NCBI GenBank assembly: GCA_025456175.1
Contig: JALOLC010000027.1
Location: forward strand, 1-33,775
Origin: Acidobacteriota bacterium
GTDB lineage: Bacteria > Acidobacteriota > Aminicenantia > UBA2199
DNA length: 33,775 nucleotides
Direction of reading: 5' to 3'
The notes under the pieces were generated by a model. That model was given only the letters and a program-made list of their open reading frames with translations, did no database searches and was not told the origin of the DNA. Positions 16,405 to 25,961 of this stretch are shown piece by piece; within the stretch, counting starts at the first letter, position 1, and each line of letters begins with the position of its first letter. A program made the translations under genes and the position numbers.

Positions 16405-17591
16405 TCACTCGTAGCGCAGGGCCTCGATGGGATTGAGCGCCGCGGCCTTGCGCGCCGGGTAGTAGCCGAAGAAGACGCCCACGGCGCCGGCGAAGCCGAA
16501 GGAGAGCAGGACGTTGGCCGGCACGATGACCATGTTCCAGTCGGTGGTAAGGTCGAGGATCCAGGTGGCCAGGAAACCCAGCAGCACGCCGATCAGGCCG
16601 CCGGAGAGGCTGAGGACGATGGCTTCAATGAGGAACTGCACCAGGATGTCGCGGCTGCGGGCGCCGATGGCCATGCGGATGCCGATCTCATGGGTGCGCT
16701 CGGTGACCGAGACCAGCATGATGTTCCGATGGAGGCCAGCAGCACGGTCAGCACGCTGGAGGTTTCCTGGGCCGTGGAGGCGATGTCGGTCTGGTTGCGC
16801 ACGGTGAAGTCGTCGTCGCCGCCCTCAAGGATCTTGTGCGCTTCGCGCAGGATCGCGGTGACCTCGGCCTGGGCCTGCTCCATCTGCTCGAGCGAGACGG
16901 CCCGGGCCAGGATCTGGTTGACGTGCACGTGGCCGGACCCGCTCAGGCGGGTCAGCACGGTGGAATAGGGGGCGATGATCAGGTCGTCCTGGTCCATGCC
17001 GAAGGAGCTCTGCCCGCGCTCTTTCAGCACGCCGATGATCTTGAAGGGGACGTTGCGCACGCGCAGCTGCTGGCCGACCGGATCCTCGTCGGGGAACAGG
17101 TTCTTGACGACGGTCAAGCCGATGACGCAGACCTTGTTCTGGGCGCGGACGTCGGTTGCGGAGAAGAAGTCGCCGGAGCTCAGCGCCCAGTCGCGGATCT
17201 CCAGGTACTGCTCCGACACGCCCCAGACGCTCGAGTTCCAGTTGCCGCTGCCGCCGATGAGCTGGGCGCCGGAGCGCACCATCGGCGAAACGGCCTGGAT
17301 CAGCGTGGCGTTCTTCTTCAGCCGCTCAACGTCATCGAGGGTCAGCTGCACTCCCGCGTCGGGCCCCATGCGCACGCCGCGCGACTGCATGGAGCCGGGG
17401 AAGATGGTGAGCAGGTTGGTGCCCATGCTGGCGATCTGGTCCTGGATGCGCTTCTCCGCCCCCTTGCCGATGGCCACCATGGCGATGACGGACGCCACGC
17501 CGATGATGATGCCCAGCATGGTCAGCAGGGTGCGCATCTTGTTCTTGACGATCGACTTGAATGCCACCTTGATCAGGTTCTTCCACTTCAT
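16405..17591 (-). pseudogene. MacB-like ABC transporter permease, frame-disrupted
   Basis: N-terminal frame [42 protein letters not shown] ... [13 protein letters not shown]-terminal frame [23 protein letters not shown]...NPIEALRYE lies in another frame; junction near 16724-16730. Confidence 0.8.
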
Positions 17592-18355
17592 GGGCGCTCT
17601 CCTTGGCTGGCGGCCTGCCAGCGGCTCGGCTCCAGGTCGCGGACGGCGTCGTGGGGCCGGGGCACCGCCTGGTCGCGGATGATCCGTCCGTCGCGGAACT
17701 CGATGACCCGCTTGCAATAGTCGGCGATGTCGTGCTCGTGCGTCACCATGATCAGGGTGATGCCCAGGCGGTTCAGCTCCTGGAAGGTGGCCATGATCTC
17801 GACGCTGGTGCGCGAGTCGAGGTTGCCGGTGGGCTCGTCGGCCAGCACGATGGCCGGCTGGTTGACCAGGGCGCGGGCGATGGCCACCCGCTGCTGCTGT
17901 CCGCCGGACAGCTGATTCGGGAAATGATGGGCCCGATCGGCCAAGCCCACCCGCTCCAGAGCCTGGCGGGTCAGCTTCTCCACGTCGCCGATGTCCTGCC
18001 GCCGGGAATAGAGCAGAGGCAGTTCGACATTCTCGAAGGCGGTCGTCCGCGCCAGGAGGTTGAAGCCCTGGAAGACGAAGCCGATCTTGCGGTTGCGGAT
18101 GTCGGCCAGCTGGTCGTTGTCCAGCTCGTTGACATGGATGCCGTCGAGGTAGTAGTCGCCGCGAGTGGGGTGGTCCAGGCAGCCGAGGATGTTCAGCATG
18201 GTCGATTTGCCCGAGCCCGAGGCGCCCATGATGGCCACCATCTCGCCGGGGGCGATGCGCAGGTCGATCCCTTTCAGGGCCTCGACCTGGACCTCGCCGC
18301 TGTCGTAGATCTTCGTGATACTTTGGGTACGGATGACGGCGCTGGCATCGTTCAT
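17588..18355 (-). CDS. ABC transporter ATP-binding protein (MacB/LolD type)
   Basis: [51 protein letters not shown]. Confidence 0.95.
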   Translation of the reverse strand: MNDASAVIRTQSITKIYDSGEVQVEALKGIDLRIAPGEMVAIMGASGSGKSTMLNILGCLDHPTRGDYYLDGIHVNELDNDQLADIRNRKIGFVFQGFNLLARTTAFENVELPLLYSRRQDIGDVEKLTRQALERVGLADRAHHFPNQLSGGQQQRVAIARALVNQPAIVLADEPTGNLDSRTSVEIMATFQELNRLGITLIMVTHEHDIADYCKRVIEFRDGRIIRDQAVPRPHDAVRDLEPSRWQAASQGERP

Positions 18356-18377
18356 GTGCCGCTCCTGCGGGGCCGCA

Positions 18378-19658
18378 TCACAGGATCCTCATGCGTGGCA
18401 TCGTTCTGGCGGCCTGCTCGGCGGCGGTCAGGTTGATGGCCTTGATGACCTGCATCCCTTCCTTGAGCTCGTCGGAGCGGATCTCGGTCATCTGGCCGTC
18501 GCTGATGCCGGTCCGCACGCGGACCGCCTTCAAGCCGCCGGACTCGTCGAGGAGCCAGATCAGCGCCACGTCGCGCGGCCGGCCGTTGCCGCCGCCACCC
18601 GGGAAGCCCCCCATGCCCATGGCCATGGGGAAGGATGGCCTGCCAGGCTGTCCGGGAGTCGCGCCGGAGGCGCCGGCGGTTCGGCTTTTCATCCGCTCGG
18701 CAAACTGCTTTTTCAGGACGGCGAGCATGTCCTCGCTGGGCTTGAGGCGCAGGGCGGCGTTGGCCACGCGCAGGACATGCTTGGCCTGGCCGACCAGGAA
18801 ATCGATGGTGGCGGTCATGCCGGGAAGGAGCACGCCGTCCTCGTTGGCCACGCTGACGACCACCGTATAGTTGACCACATTGTTCACCACGGCCGGCTCC
18901 AGGCGGATCTGGCTGACCTTCCCGGAGAATTTGCGGCTGGGCTGGGCCTGGACCGTGAAGCGCACGTCCTGCCCCTCCTGGATCTGGCCGATGTCGCTCT
19001 CGTCGACATTGGCCAGGATCTGCATCTTCTGTAGATCGTTGGCGATCAGAAACAGGGTGGGAGAGGAGAGGCTGGCGGCCACGGTCTGGCCGACGTCGAC
19101 GCTGCGCGAGATGACGATGCCGTCGATGGGGGCGGTGATGGAGGCGTAGCCGAGGTTGATGCGCGTACGCTCCAGGCTCGATTGGGCCGATTTCAATGTG
19201 GCCATGGCCAGCTCATGATTGACCTGGGCCTGCTCGAGATCGTTCTTGGTCTTGATGTTTTCCTTGAAGAGATACTGCATGCGCTCGAGGTCCTGCTTGG
19301 CCTGCTTCAGCTGGGCCCTGGCCTTTTCATAGGAGGATTCGGCCTCCGAGACCGCCATCTGCAGCGATGAGGTGTCGAGCATGGCGATCAGGTCGCCTTT
19401 CTTCACCATCCGGTTGAAGTCGGTGTAGATTTTGGCAATGCGTCCCGATACCTGGGTGCCGACCTGGACCGTGGTGACGGCGCCGAGGGTGCCGGTCGAG
19501 GAGACCACGGCCTCGAGGTCGCCGCGGTCAATCGGGGTCATGGTGTACCGGCTCTGGGTTTCATCACCTTTCCGGGTGAGAATCCAGGCTAGCGCAGCCA
19601 GCAGCAGTGCGGCCGCGATGATCATGACGGTCCTTCTTTTGCCCTTGAATATGCCCAC
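18378..19658 (-). CDS. Efflux periplasmic adaptor subunit (MacA/HlyD family), GTG start
   Basis: GTG at 19658 preceded by AGGAGG; signal-anchor MIIAAALLLAALAWIL; VVSSTGTLGAVTTVQVGTQVSGRIAKIYTDFN; coiled-coil hairpin. Confidence 0.88.
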   Translation of the reverse strand: MGIFKGKRRTVMIIAAALLLAALAWILTRKGDETQSRYTMTPIDRGDLEAVVSSTGTLGAVTTVQVGTQVSGRIAKIYTDFNRMVKKGDLIAMLDTSSLQMAVSEAESSYEKARAQLKQAKQDLERMQYLFKENIKTKNDLEQAQVNHELAMATLKSAQSSLERTRINLGYASITAPIDGIVISRSVDVGQTVAASLSSPTLFLIANDLQKMQILANVDESDIGQIQEGQDVRFTVQAQPSRKFSGKVSQIRLEPAVVNNVVNYTVVVSVANEDGVLLPGMTATIDFLVGQAKHVLRVANAALRLKPSEDMLAVLKKQFAERMKSRTAGASGATPGQPGRPSFPMAMGMGGFPGGGGNGRPRDVALIWLLDESGGLKAVRVRTGISDGQMTEIRSDELKEGMQVIKAINLTAAEQAARTMPRMRIL

Positions 19659-19839
19659 AGTTTCCTCCTGGGTGTTGAAATCCTTATATGATGCACTACC
19701 CGCCTTGGCTTTCAGGACGGTAGTACGGCTCAGCGGCCCCAAAGGTTTTTTCCAGCCGGGAAACAATCGCCGCGGCGTTTTCTTGCAGGGGCGCTTGATT
19801 TTCTTCGTAGGTGCGGGTATCCTGTTCAAGGAGACAGTC

Positions 19840-21009
19840 ATGAAATGGCAGGAGTGGCGACGCATGGATCCCGGGCCCGTCTCCCGGGTGGAAGCCGTGG
19901 ACCTGTTCCGCTTCTTGGTCCTGTTTTTCATGATCCAGGGGCACCTGTTCCGCGCCTACCTGCTGCCGGCGATCCGCCAGCTGCCTTGGTACAAGGTCCA
20001 CGAGGTGTTCCACGGCTTCGTCGCCCCCGGCTTCCTGTTTGCCGCCGGCTTCGCCGCCTTTCTTTCCTTCCACAACAAGAGGCAGAATTACATCCGCCTG
20101 GACCCCTCCTTCTTCAAGCGCCTGCGCCGCATTCTCTTCGTCATCGCCATCGGCTACTGGATCCACCTGCCCTTCTTTTCGCTGGGCAAGACGGTGCAGG
20201 CCATCCGCCTGGGAACCGCCAATGCCGCTGAATTCCTGAGTGTCAATATCCTGCAGTGCATCGGAATCGGCCTCCTGCTCTTCACCCTGCTGGCCGTGCT
20301 GCTCAAGAGCGAAAAGGCGGTCGTGCTGGCCACCGCCCTGGCCGGGGCCCTGTTCTTTTTCCTGGCAGGCCCGATGCAGGGTGTTCACCTCCATCCGGCG
20401 CTCGACCCCTTTTTGAACTACAACGCCCTTTGGCAAGCTCCCGGGGGTGCCCGCACGGTTGCCTCCTTCTTCCCCATCTTTCCCTGGGTGGGTTACCTGT
20501 GCATCGGCATCGTGGCGGCGTATCTCTATACGCAGCTGAAAAAGGAGGTCTTCTTTCGGCTGCTCCTTGGCCTGGGCATCGTATTCTTTCCCTGGTTCTT
20601 CTTCCATTCCAGCACGTTCTATTTCAAGGCCGAGCTGACCCTGAGCGGCAACCTGAACAAGATCGGCGGCATTTTTCTCCTCTTGTGCTGCAGCGACTGG
20701 CTGCTGCGGCGTTTTGGCGGGCGCTTCCTGGACCTGCTGAAAAAGGCCGGGAGCGAGTCGCTTTTCGTCTATGTGCTGCACCTGTTCCTAATTTTCAATT
20801 CCTTTTTCCGGCGCGGCTTGATGCCGCTTTTCGAGAACCGGCTGGATGTGGCGCAAGCGCTGCTGCTTTTCCTGGTCCTGCAGCTGGTGGTCTTCGCCTT
20901 GTCGCTCGCCTATCATCACATCAAGGAAAAGCAGCCGCGGCTGTGGCGCTGGGGTTTTACTATCTTCTGGGCGGTTTTCCTGCTGCTGTTCGTCTTGCGC
21001 CCCCACTGA
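19840..21009 (+). CDS. Multi-TM membrane protein, DUF1624/acyltransferase-3-like
   Basis: RVEAVDLFRFLVLFFMIQGHLFRAYL start typical of heparan N-acetyltransferase/acyltransferase-like proteins; about 10 hydrophobic helices; SD AAGGAGA. Confidence 0.65.
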   Translation: MKWQEWRRMDPGPVSRVEAVDLFRFLVLFFMIQGHLFRAYLLPAIRQLPWYKVHEVFHGFVAPGFLFAAGFAAFLSFHNKRQNYIRLDPSFFKRLRRILFVIAIGYWIHLPFFSLGKTVQAIRLGTANAAEFLSVNILQCIGIGLLLFTLLAVLLKSEKAVVLATALAGALFFFLAGPMQGVHLHPALDPFLNYNALWQAPGGARTVASFFPIFPWVGYLCIGIVAAYLYTQLKKEVFFRLLLGLGIVFFPWFFFHSSTFYFKAELTLSGNLNKIGGIFLLLCCSDWLLRRFGGRFLDLLKKAGSESLFVYVLHLFLIFNSFFRRGLMPLFENRLDVAQALLLFLVLQLVVFALSLAYHHIKEKQPRLWRWGFTIFWAVFLLLFVLRPH

Positions 21010-21072
21010 GCGCGCCCGGCAAGAAAGTGAGACCCGGTACTTTCTCCTCTTTCATTTGCTTTTTCTTGATGA

Positions 21073-21078
21073 TATAAT
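21073..21078 (+). promoter_or_regulatory. Extended -10 promoter (TGATATAAT) upstream of the DUF362 gene
   Basis: TGA at 21070-21072 followed by TATAAT 21073-21078. Confidence 0.5.
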
Positions 21079-21235
21079 CAGCGGGTCTGGAGGTATGGAT
21101 GAAGAGGATTTTATCGTGCCCTGGCGCGGTTTTCCGCCTCATCATGAGGTAGGTTCATCATCCACGGGAACGGATGATCCCCGAGTGAAGCATACCCTGC
21201 GTCGTTGGCACTGACCGCCTCCGGGACACGCGGAC

Positions 21236-22246
21236 ATGAAACGCAAAGAGATTGTCCTGATCAAGGAAACCAAGCAGAACGAGTTCGTCCGCAAGATCAT
21301 GGACTCCATCGCCCCCTTCCTGTCCATCCGCCCCGGCGACCGCGTCGCCATCAAGATCAACCTGTCGGGCGCCAAGGAGATCTACGCCAACACGCACTAC
21401 GAAACGGTCGACTCCCTGATCCAGTACCTGCGTGACAAACTGGCCATCCAGCGCATCGCCGTCGTTGAAGGCTCGGACGGTGCCTTCTTCTCCGCCAAGA
21501 CCACCTGGGACATCTTCTACAAGTTCAAATACAAGGAAGTAGAGCTGCAGGGGGCCACCCTGGGCGACCTGGATGAACTGCCCCATGAGCACAGCCTGCA
21601 GGTCGAGACCATCAGCGGGCCGCAACAGGTGCAGTTCTGCCGCTACCCGGCCGATTACCTGATCCTGGTAGTCCCGCCCAAAACACACAACATCTTCCCT
21701 GTCTCGCTCTCCATCCCCAACCTGATCGGCTTCGTCAAGCCCGAGCAGCGGGTGCTCATGTTCGGCGCCTCGGCCCAGGAGATGAAGCGCATCAACTTCT
21801 CCCAGAGCGAGAAGTATTTCCAGCTGGTGAGCTTCGCCAACCGCAACTTCGTCGCCCTGCTGAAGCAGATTCCGCCGTCGCTGGTGCTCATCGACGGCCT
21901 CTATGGCATGGAGGGCAAAGGCCCGATCAAGGGCAGCCCGGTTTTCCACGGCTTCGCCATCGCCTCCGAGGACCCCGTGGCCGCCGACGCCCTGGCCACC
22001 CATGTGATGGGCTTCAGTCCCGACGACGTTCCCTACCTCGACATGGCCTTCCGCGCGGGGCTGGGCAACAACCGCTGGCAGAACGTCATCGGCAGCGATC
22101 CCCAGCTGGTGAAGTTTCCCTATCGCCCCCACCCGCTGTTCCAGCGCCAGCGCAAGTACCGCGAGCGCGCCGCTGCGTCCGCGCCGGGAGAACCGCTTCC
22201 GTCCCCGGCGCCGCCCGCGGAGGAGGGGCCCGCCGCGATCAAGTAA
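21236..22246 (+). CDS. DUF362 domain-containing protein
   Basis: GDRVAIKINLSGAKE, IQRIAVVEGSDG, LVVPPKTH, SEDPVAADALATHVMGF. Confidence 0.8.
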   Translation: MKRKEIVLIKETKQNEFVRKIMDSIAPFLSIRPGDRVAIKINLSGAKEIYANTHYETVDSLIQYLRDKLAIQRIAVVEGSDGAFFSAKTTWDIFYKFKYKEVELQGATLGDLDELPHEHSLQVETISGPQQVQFCRYPADYLILVVPPKTHNIFPVSLSIPNLIGFVKPEQRVLMFGASAQEMKRINFSQSEKYFQLVSFANRNFVALLKQIPPSLVLIDGLYGMEGKGPIKGSPVFHGFAIASEDPVAADALATHVMGFSPDDVPYLDMAFRAGLGNNRWQNVIGSDPQLVKFPYRPHPLFQRQRKYRERAAASAPGEPLPSPAPPAEEGPAAIK

Positions 22247-22256
22247 GCCCCCCTGC

Positions 22257-22745
22257 TCAGCCGGGGCGCTCGCGTCGGGTGGCCGCCTTCCTGATCTCTC
22301 CGATCTTGCGGGCGATCGGGCGCAGGTGCGTCCCCGACCAGTATATTTTCGCGCAGCGGCCGCAGCGCTGGAAGGCGTTTTGGGTGCAGAAGACGTAGGG
22401 CGGAACGAGATCTCTCACCTTGTCTTTCTCGATTGGAGACAGTTCGCCGTTGCACAGCGAGCAGCGGGGCGGCAGCATGGTGCGGTCGAGGCCGTACGCC
22501 GCGACAAGCTCTTCCAGCTGCTGGCGCGGATGAACTCCATTCACCAGGCGGCTGGTGCCGGCGGGCATGAGCCCGTGCAGCTCCACGTCCTTGGTCAGCA
22601 GCACCCGGTTCTCCCCGAGGCACAGCTTTTTCAGATCGGCGTCGTCGGCCCCGTTGTCGTAGAAGGTGTCGATGCCCAGCAGGCGCAGCCACCTGGCCGT
22701 GCGCCCCAGCATGACGTCGCAGGCGAAGCGGGGCGGCAGGCGCAT
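22257..22745 (-). CDS. Mut7-C RNase domain protein with zinc ribbon
   Basis: RFACDVMLGRTARWLRLLGIDTFYDNGADDADL, RVLLTKDVEL; CSLCNGEL and CGRCAKIYWSGTH cysteine pairs. Confidence 0.9.
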   Translation of the reverse strand: MRLPPRFACDVMLGRTARWLRLLGIDTFYDNGADDADLKKLCLGENRVLLTKDVELHGLMPAGTSRLVNGVHPRQQLEELVAAYGLDRTMLPPRCSLCNGELSPIEKDKVRDLVPPYVFCTQNAFQRCGRCAKIYWSGTHLRPIARKIGEIRKAATRRERPG

Positions 22746-22758
22746 AAGATGAGCTCAG

Positions 22759-22890
22759 CGAAGAGAAGGGAAGAGAGAGGGAAGAACGAGGGAAGAGAGA
22801 GTGGGAAAAAGCGCTAAAAGTAACTCTGCCAGTGCTTTTTCACTCTGCCTTTCCCTCACTCTTCCCTCTGCCTTCCCTCTCTCCTCCCTT
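22759..22890. repeat. Polypurine/polypyrimidine inverted element built of 11-bp units
   Basis: GGGAAGA at 22768, 22779, 22790; TTCCC at 22851, 22862, 22873 and CTCCC at 22884; inner arms AGTGGGAAAAAGCGCT / AGTGCTTTTTCACT. Confidence 0.85.
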
Positions 22891-22897
22891 GGAACTG

Positions 22898-24385
22898 TTA
22901 GTATTCCTTGTCGCTGCTGGCGCGGGCGGCGCGGTTGTGGGCCCAGCTGCGTACTTTCTTGATCTGCTCCTCCATGGTGGTGGCCAGGGGCACCGAGGAG
23001 CCGAAGATGACGAAAAGGTCGTCCTCTTTCAGCTTGCGGCCTTCGGCGAAGGCTTCGTACATCCCCGAGATGATCACCTGCTCGATCTCCGAGCCCGACC
23101 AGTTCTTGGTGATCTGGGCCAATTGCGGGATGTTGAAGTCGCCGAGGTCGTTGCCGCGCTTGCTCAGGTGGATCCTGAAGATCTCCTCCCTTTCCTTGCG
23201 CGTGGGCAGGTCGATGAAGAAGATCTGGTCGAAGCGGCCGCGGCGCAGCAGCTCGGCCGGCAGCAGGTCGATGCGGTTGGCCGTGGCGGCGATGAAGATC
23301 TCCGAGGTGTGCTCCTGCATCCAGGTGAGGAAGTAGCCCAGGATGCGCGAGGAGGAACTGTCGGTGGTCTTGTCGCTGATGCCGCTCTCGATCTCGTCGA
23401 TCCAGAGGATGGCCGGGGCCACCGAGTCCATGGTCTTCAGCGAGCGGGCGAAGACGTCCTCGGGAGGACCGGCGATCCCGGAATAGACCAGGTTCATGTC
23501 CATGCGGAACAGGGGCAGATTCCAGAGGGTGGCGATGACCTTGGAGGCCAGGCTCTTGCCGCAGCCGGTGACTCCCATGGTCAGAATGCCCTTGGGCTTG
23601 TCCAGGCCGAATTCGCGGGCCTCCTTGGAAAAGGCCTTCTTGCGCTTCATGAGCCAGTCCTTCAGCTTGTCCAGGCCGCCCATGTCCTCCATGGTCAGGG
23701 CGTGGGTGAAATACTCCAGGACGTTCTCCTTGAGGATCAGCTGCTTCTTCTCCATGTGGATGGCCTCGATCAGGCCGATATGGATGCGCGGCTGCCCCTG
23801 GAAGGCCTTCATGTACGCCTTGGTCGCCTCGTCCAGGGTCAGACCCTGCACGGCGGTGACGAAGTGCCGCTGTTCCTCATCGCGGAGCTGCACCTGGGCC
23901 CCGGCCTTGGCCAGAGAGTCGAGGAACCTGGCGAAAAGCCCCTCCAGCTCCTCGTAGTCGGGCAGGTTGAAGTGAACGATGTCGATCTCCTTCCTCAGGC
24001 TCGCCGGCAGGTAATCGTCGGGAGAGACGAGGAAGAGGAACTTGCGGCTGCCCTTGAACTGCAGGTAGCATTCGCGGATTTGCCGCACCAGATCGAGCTC
24101 CTGGCGCAGCCGCGGGCTGAGGTCCTTGAAGATGTAGAACGCGGGCTCGCCGCCCTTCAGCGCCAGGTCCAGGGCGACGGCGGGATCCTTGCTGCCCGGG
24201 GCTGCAGCGTCGTTGCGGCTGAGGCCGTTGTGGCTGTCCCAGGAATAGACGTTCTGGTTCTTGAGGGTCTGCTGGCAGAGTTTCTTCAACAGGCCCTCGA
24301 CCCGCTTCTCCTCGAAGGAGACGACCTGCACGATCGGCTGCCCGGCGAGCAGGGAATCCTTGATGCGGCTGATGGATGGATTCAT
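22898..24385 (-). CDS. AAA family ATPase, Ycf46-like
   Basis: GILTMGVTGCGKSLASKVIA Walker A, AILWIDEIESG Walker B, FIAATANRIDLLPAELLRRGRFDQIFFIDLP; non-catalytic N-terminal domain as in Ycf46. Confidence 0.85.
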   Translation of the reverse strand: MNPSISRIKDSLLAGQPIVQVVSFEEKRVEGLLKKLCQQTLKNQNVYSWDSHNGLSRNDAAAPGSKDPAVALDLALKGGEPAFYIFKDLSPRLRQELDLVRQIRECYLQFKGSRKFLFLVSPDDYLPASLRKEIDIVHFNLPDYEELEGLFARFLDSLAKAGAQVQLRDEEQRHFVTAVQGLTLDEATKAYMKAFQGQPRIHIGLIEAIHMEKKQLILKENVLEYFTHALTMEDMGGLDKLKDWLMKRKKAFSKEAREFGLDKPKGILTMGVTGCGKSLASKVIATLWNLPLFRMDMNLVYSGIAGPPEDVFARSLKTMDSVAPAILWIDEIESGISDKTTDSSSSRILGYFLTWMQEHTSEIFIAATANRIDLLPAELLRRGRFDQIFFIDLPTRKEREEIFRIHLSKRGNDLGDFNIPQLAQITKNWSGSEIEQVIISGMYEAFAEGRKLKEDDLFVIFGSSVPLATTMEEQIKKVRSWAHNRAARASSDKEY

Positions 24386-25953
24386 TCGACGACCTCCAGG
24401 CTGCCAAAGTCGAGGACCTCGCCATAGGTGAAGACCACGGTGCGAATGCGGCTGCGGATGGCGAAGAAGTTCGCGTTGTAGTACAGGGGGACATAGAGGG
24501 CCTCGCTTTCCAAGGCGGCGCTGATCTGGGCCAGCGACCGGGTCTCCTCCATGGTCTGCGAACTGGGCAGGGAGTCGATCCGGGAATTGAGCTCGGGGAG
24601 GGCGAAGCCAAAAACGTTGTAGTAGCCGTTGGGCTCCACCAGATGGGTCAGGAAATGGTAGGCGGCGGGATAGTCGGGGATGCCCCCCAGCATGACGCTG
24701 GTGCGCGTCCGGTAGATGCGGTTGGTGAAATAGTCGTACTGGTCGCTGACGGGGATGACCTGCGCCTCGATGTTGAATCGGGCCAGCGCCCGGGCGATGT
24801 GCTCGGCCACAAGCTGCCGTTCATCGGCCAGGGTGAGGATGGTGAAGCGGATCTTGCCCGGCGGCAGCTCGGCGCGGATCGTGGCCGCCAGCGAATAGTC
24901 CATGCGGTAGTACGGGTTGTGTCCCAGTTGTCCGAAGGGCATCATGGAATGGGCCGGCACGGCCTGGCGCCGGAAGACCTTTTCCACCAATTCCTCGCGG
25001 TCGATGCCGTAGTTGATCAGCTGGCGCACGCGGCGGTCGCGCGTCTGGGCGTTTTCGCCCGGGTTCAAGACCAGGAAATTGAGGATGTTGGGGGAGGAAT
25101 TGACCACCCGGAAGTCGGGCTTGGCGGCGAATTCGGGGATCTCGCCGTGGGTGATGAGCAGGATATCAAAGGCTTCCTTGCATGGGGAGGCGATGGCGGT
25201 ATTGGCCGAGTAGAAGTCGATCGCTGCCACGTTGCCGCTGGGGGCGAAATAGTCGGGATTGCGCTCCAGCCGGAAGACGTTGAACTTCTGGGCGCGCAGG
25301 GTACGGGTTTCCCGGCCGACCAGCCGGAATGACCCGGTGCCGACCGGCCGGTCGCGAAAGGTCGCTTCATCCAGGCCGGCGTAGTCCCGGGGCACGATCG
25401 CCGCGTATTCGGCGGCCAGGAATTGCAGGAAGAACTTGAAGTTCTTGCTGAGCCGGATGCGAACGGTCTGCGCGTCGAGCGGCTGCAGGCCGCTCACCCG
25501 GGGGGCGCGCCCGGACAGGAAGTCCCGGTAGCCTTCGATGCATTTGATCTCGGCGTACTTGTCGCTGGCCTTGAGGATCAGCTGCTCCAGGGTGAAGACC
25601 ACGTCGGCCGCGCTGAAGGCCCGGCCGTCGTGGAAGCGCACGCCGCGCCGGAGGCGGAAGGTGTACTCGCGGTGATCGGGGGAGATGGTCCAGCTCTCGG
25701 CCAGCTCCGGGGCCAGGCTGCCCAGGTAGTTCGCCTTGACCAGGTTGTTGAAGATGATCTCGGTGAACTGGCCGTCGACGAAGACCTGCCCTTCGCTGGG
25801 GATCAGTGACCGCGGCTGGGGCAGGATGAACGCCTGGATGCGCGCCGGCTTGTTTTTAGCCTGCGCCTTGGGGGCGCCGCCGGGAGAGCCGCAGCAGGAC
25901 AGGACGGCAATCAGCGCCGAGGAGAGGAGCAGGACTTTCTTCAGGCAGGCCAT
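24382..25953 (-). CDS. Family 5 extracellular solute-binding lipoprotein (peptide-binding type)
   Basis: Lipobox-like ALIAVLSCCGS; LAESWTISPDHREYTFRLRRGVRFHDGRAFSAADVVFTLE; RRVRQLINYGIDREELV. Confidence 0.9.
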   Translation of the reverse strand: MACLKKVLLLSSALIAVLSCCGSPGGAPKAQAKNKPARIQAFILPQPRSLIPSEGQVFVDGQFTEIIFNNLVKANYLGSLAPELAESWTISPDHREYTFRLRRGVRFHDGRAFSAADVVFTLEQLILKASDKYAEIKCIEGYRDFLSGRAPRVSGLQPLDAQTVRIRLSKNFKFFLQFLAAEYAAIVPRDYAGLDEATFRDRPVGTGSFRLVGRETRTLRAQKFNVFRLERNPDYFAPSGNVAAIDFYSANTAIASPCKEAFDILLITHGEIPEFAAKPDFRVVNSSPNILNFLVLNPGENAQTRDRRVRQLINYGIDREELVEKVFRRQAVPAHSMMPFGQLGHNPYYRMDYSLAATIRAELPPGKIRFTILTLADERQLVAEHIARALARFNIEAQVIPVSDQYDYFTNRIYRTRTSVMLGGIPDYPAAYHFLTHLVEPNGYYNVFGFALPELNSRIDSLPSSQTMEETRSLAQISAALESEALYVPLYYNANFFAIRSRIRTVVFTYGEVLDFGSLEVVE

Positions 25954-25961
25954 CGTTCCCC

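Noticed and set aside
16405-16730. Programmed ribosomal frameshift in the MacB-like permease
   Set aside because: Conserved residues between ASI and NIM are missing as well, so a simple slip would not restore the protein.
19432-19839. N-terminal extension of the multi-TM protein
   Set aside because: Antisense to the MacA-like gene; ATG at 19840 has an SD and a plausible membrane-protein start.
22832-24427. 531-aa plus-strand ORF opposite the AAA ATPase
   Set aside because: Shadow ORF; the opposite frame has clear Walker motifs.
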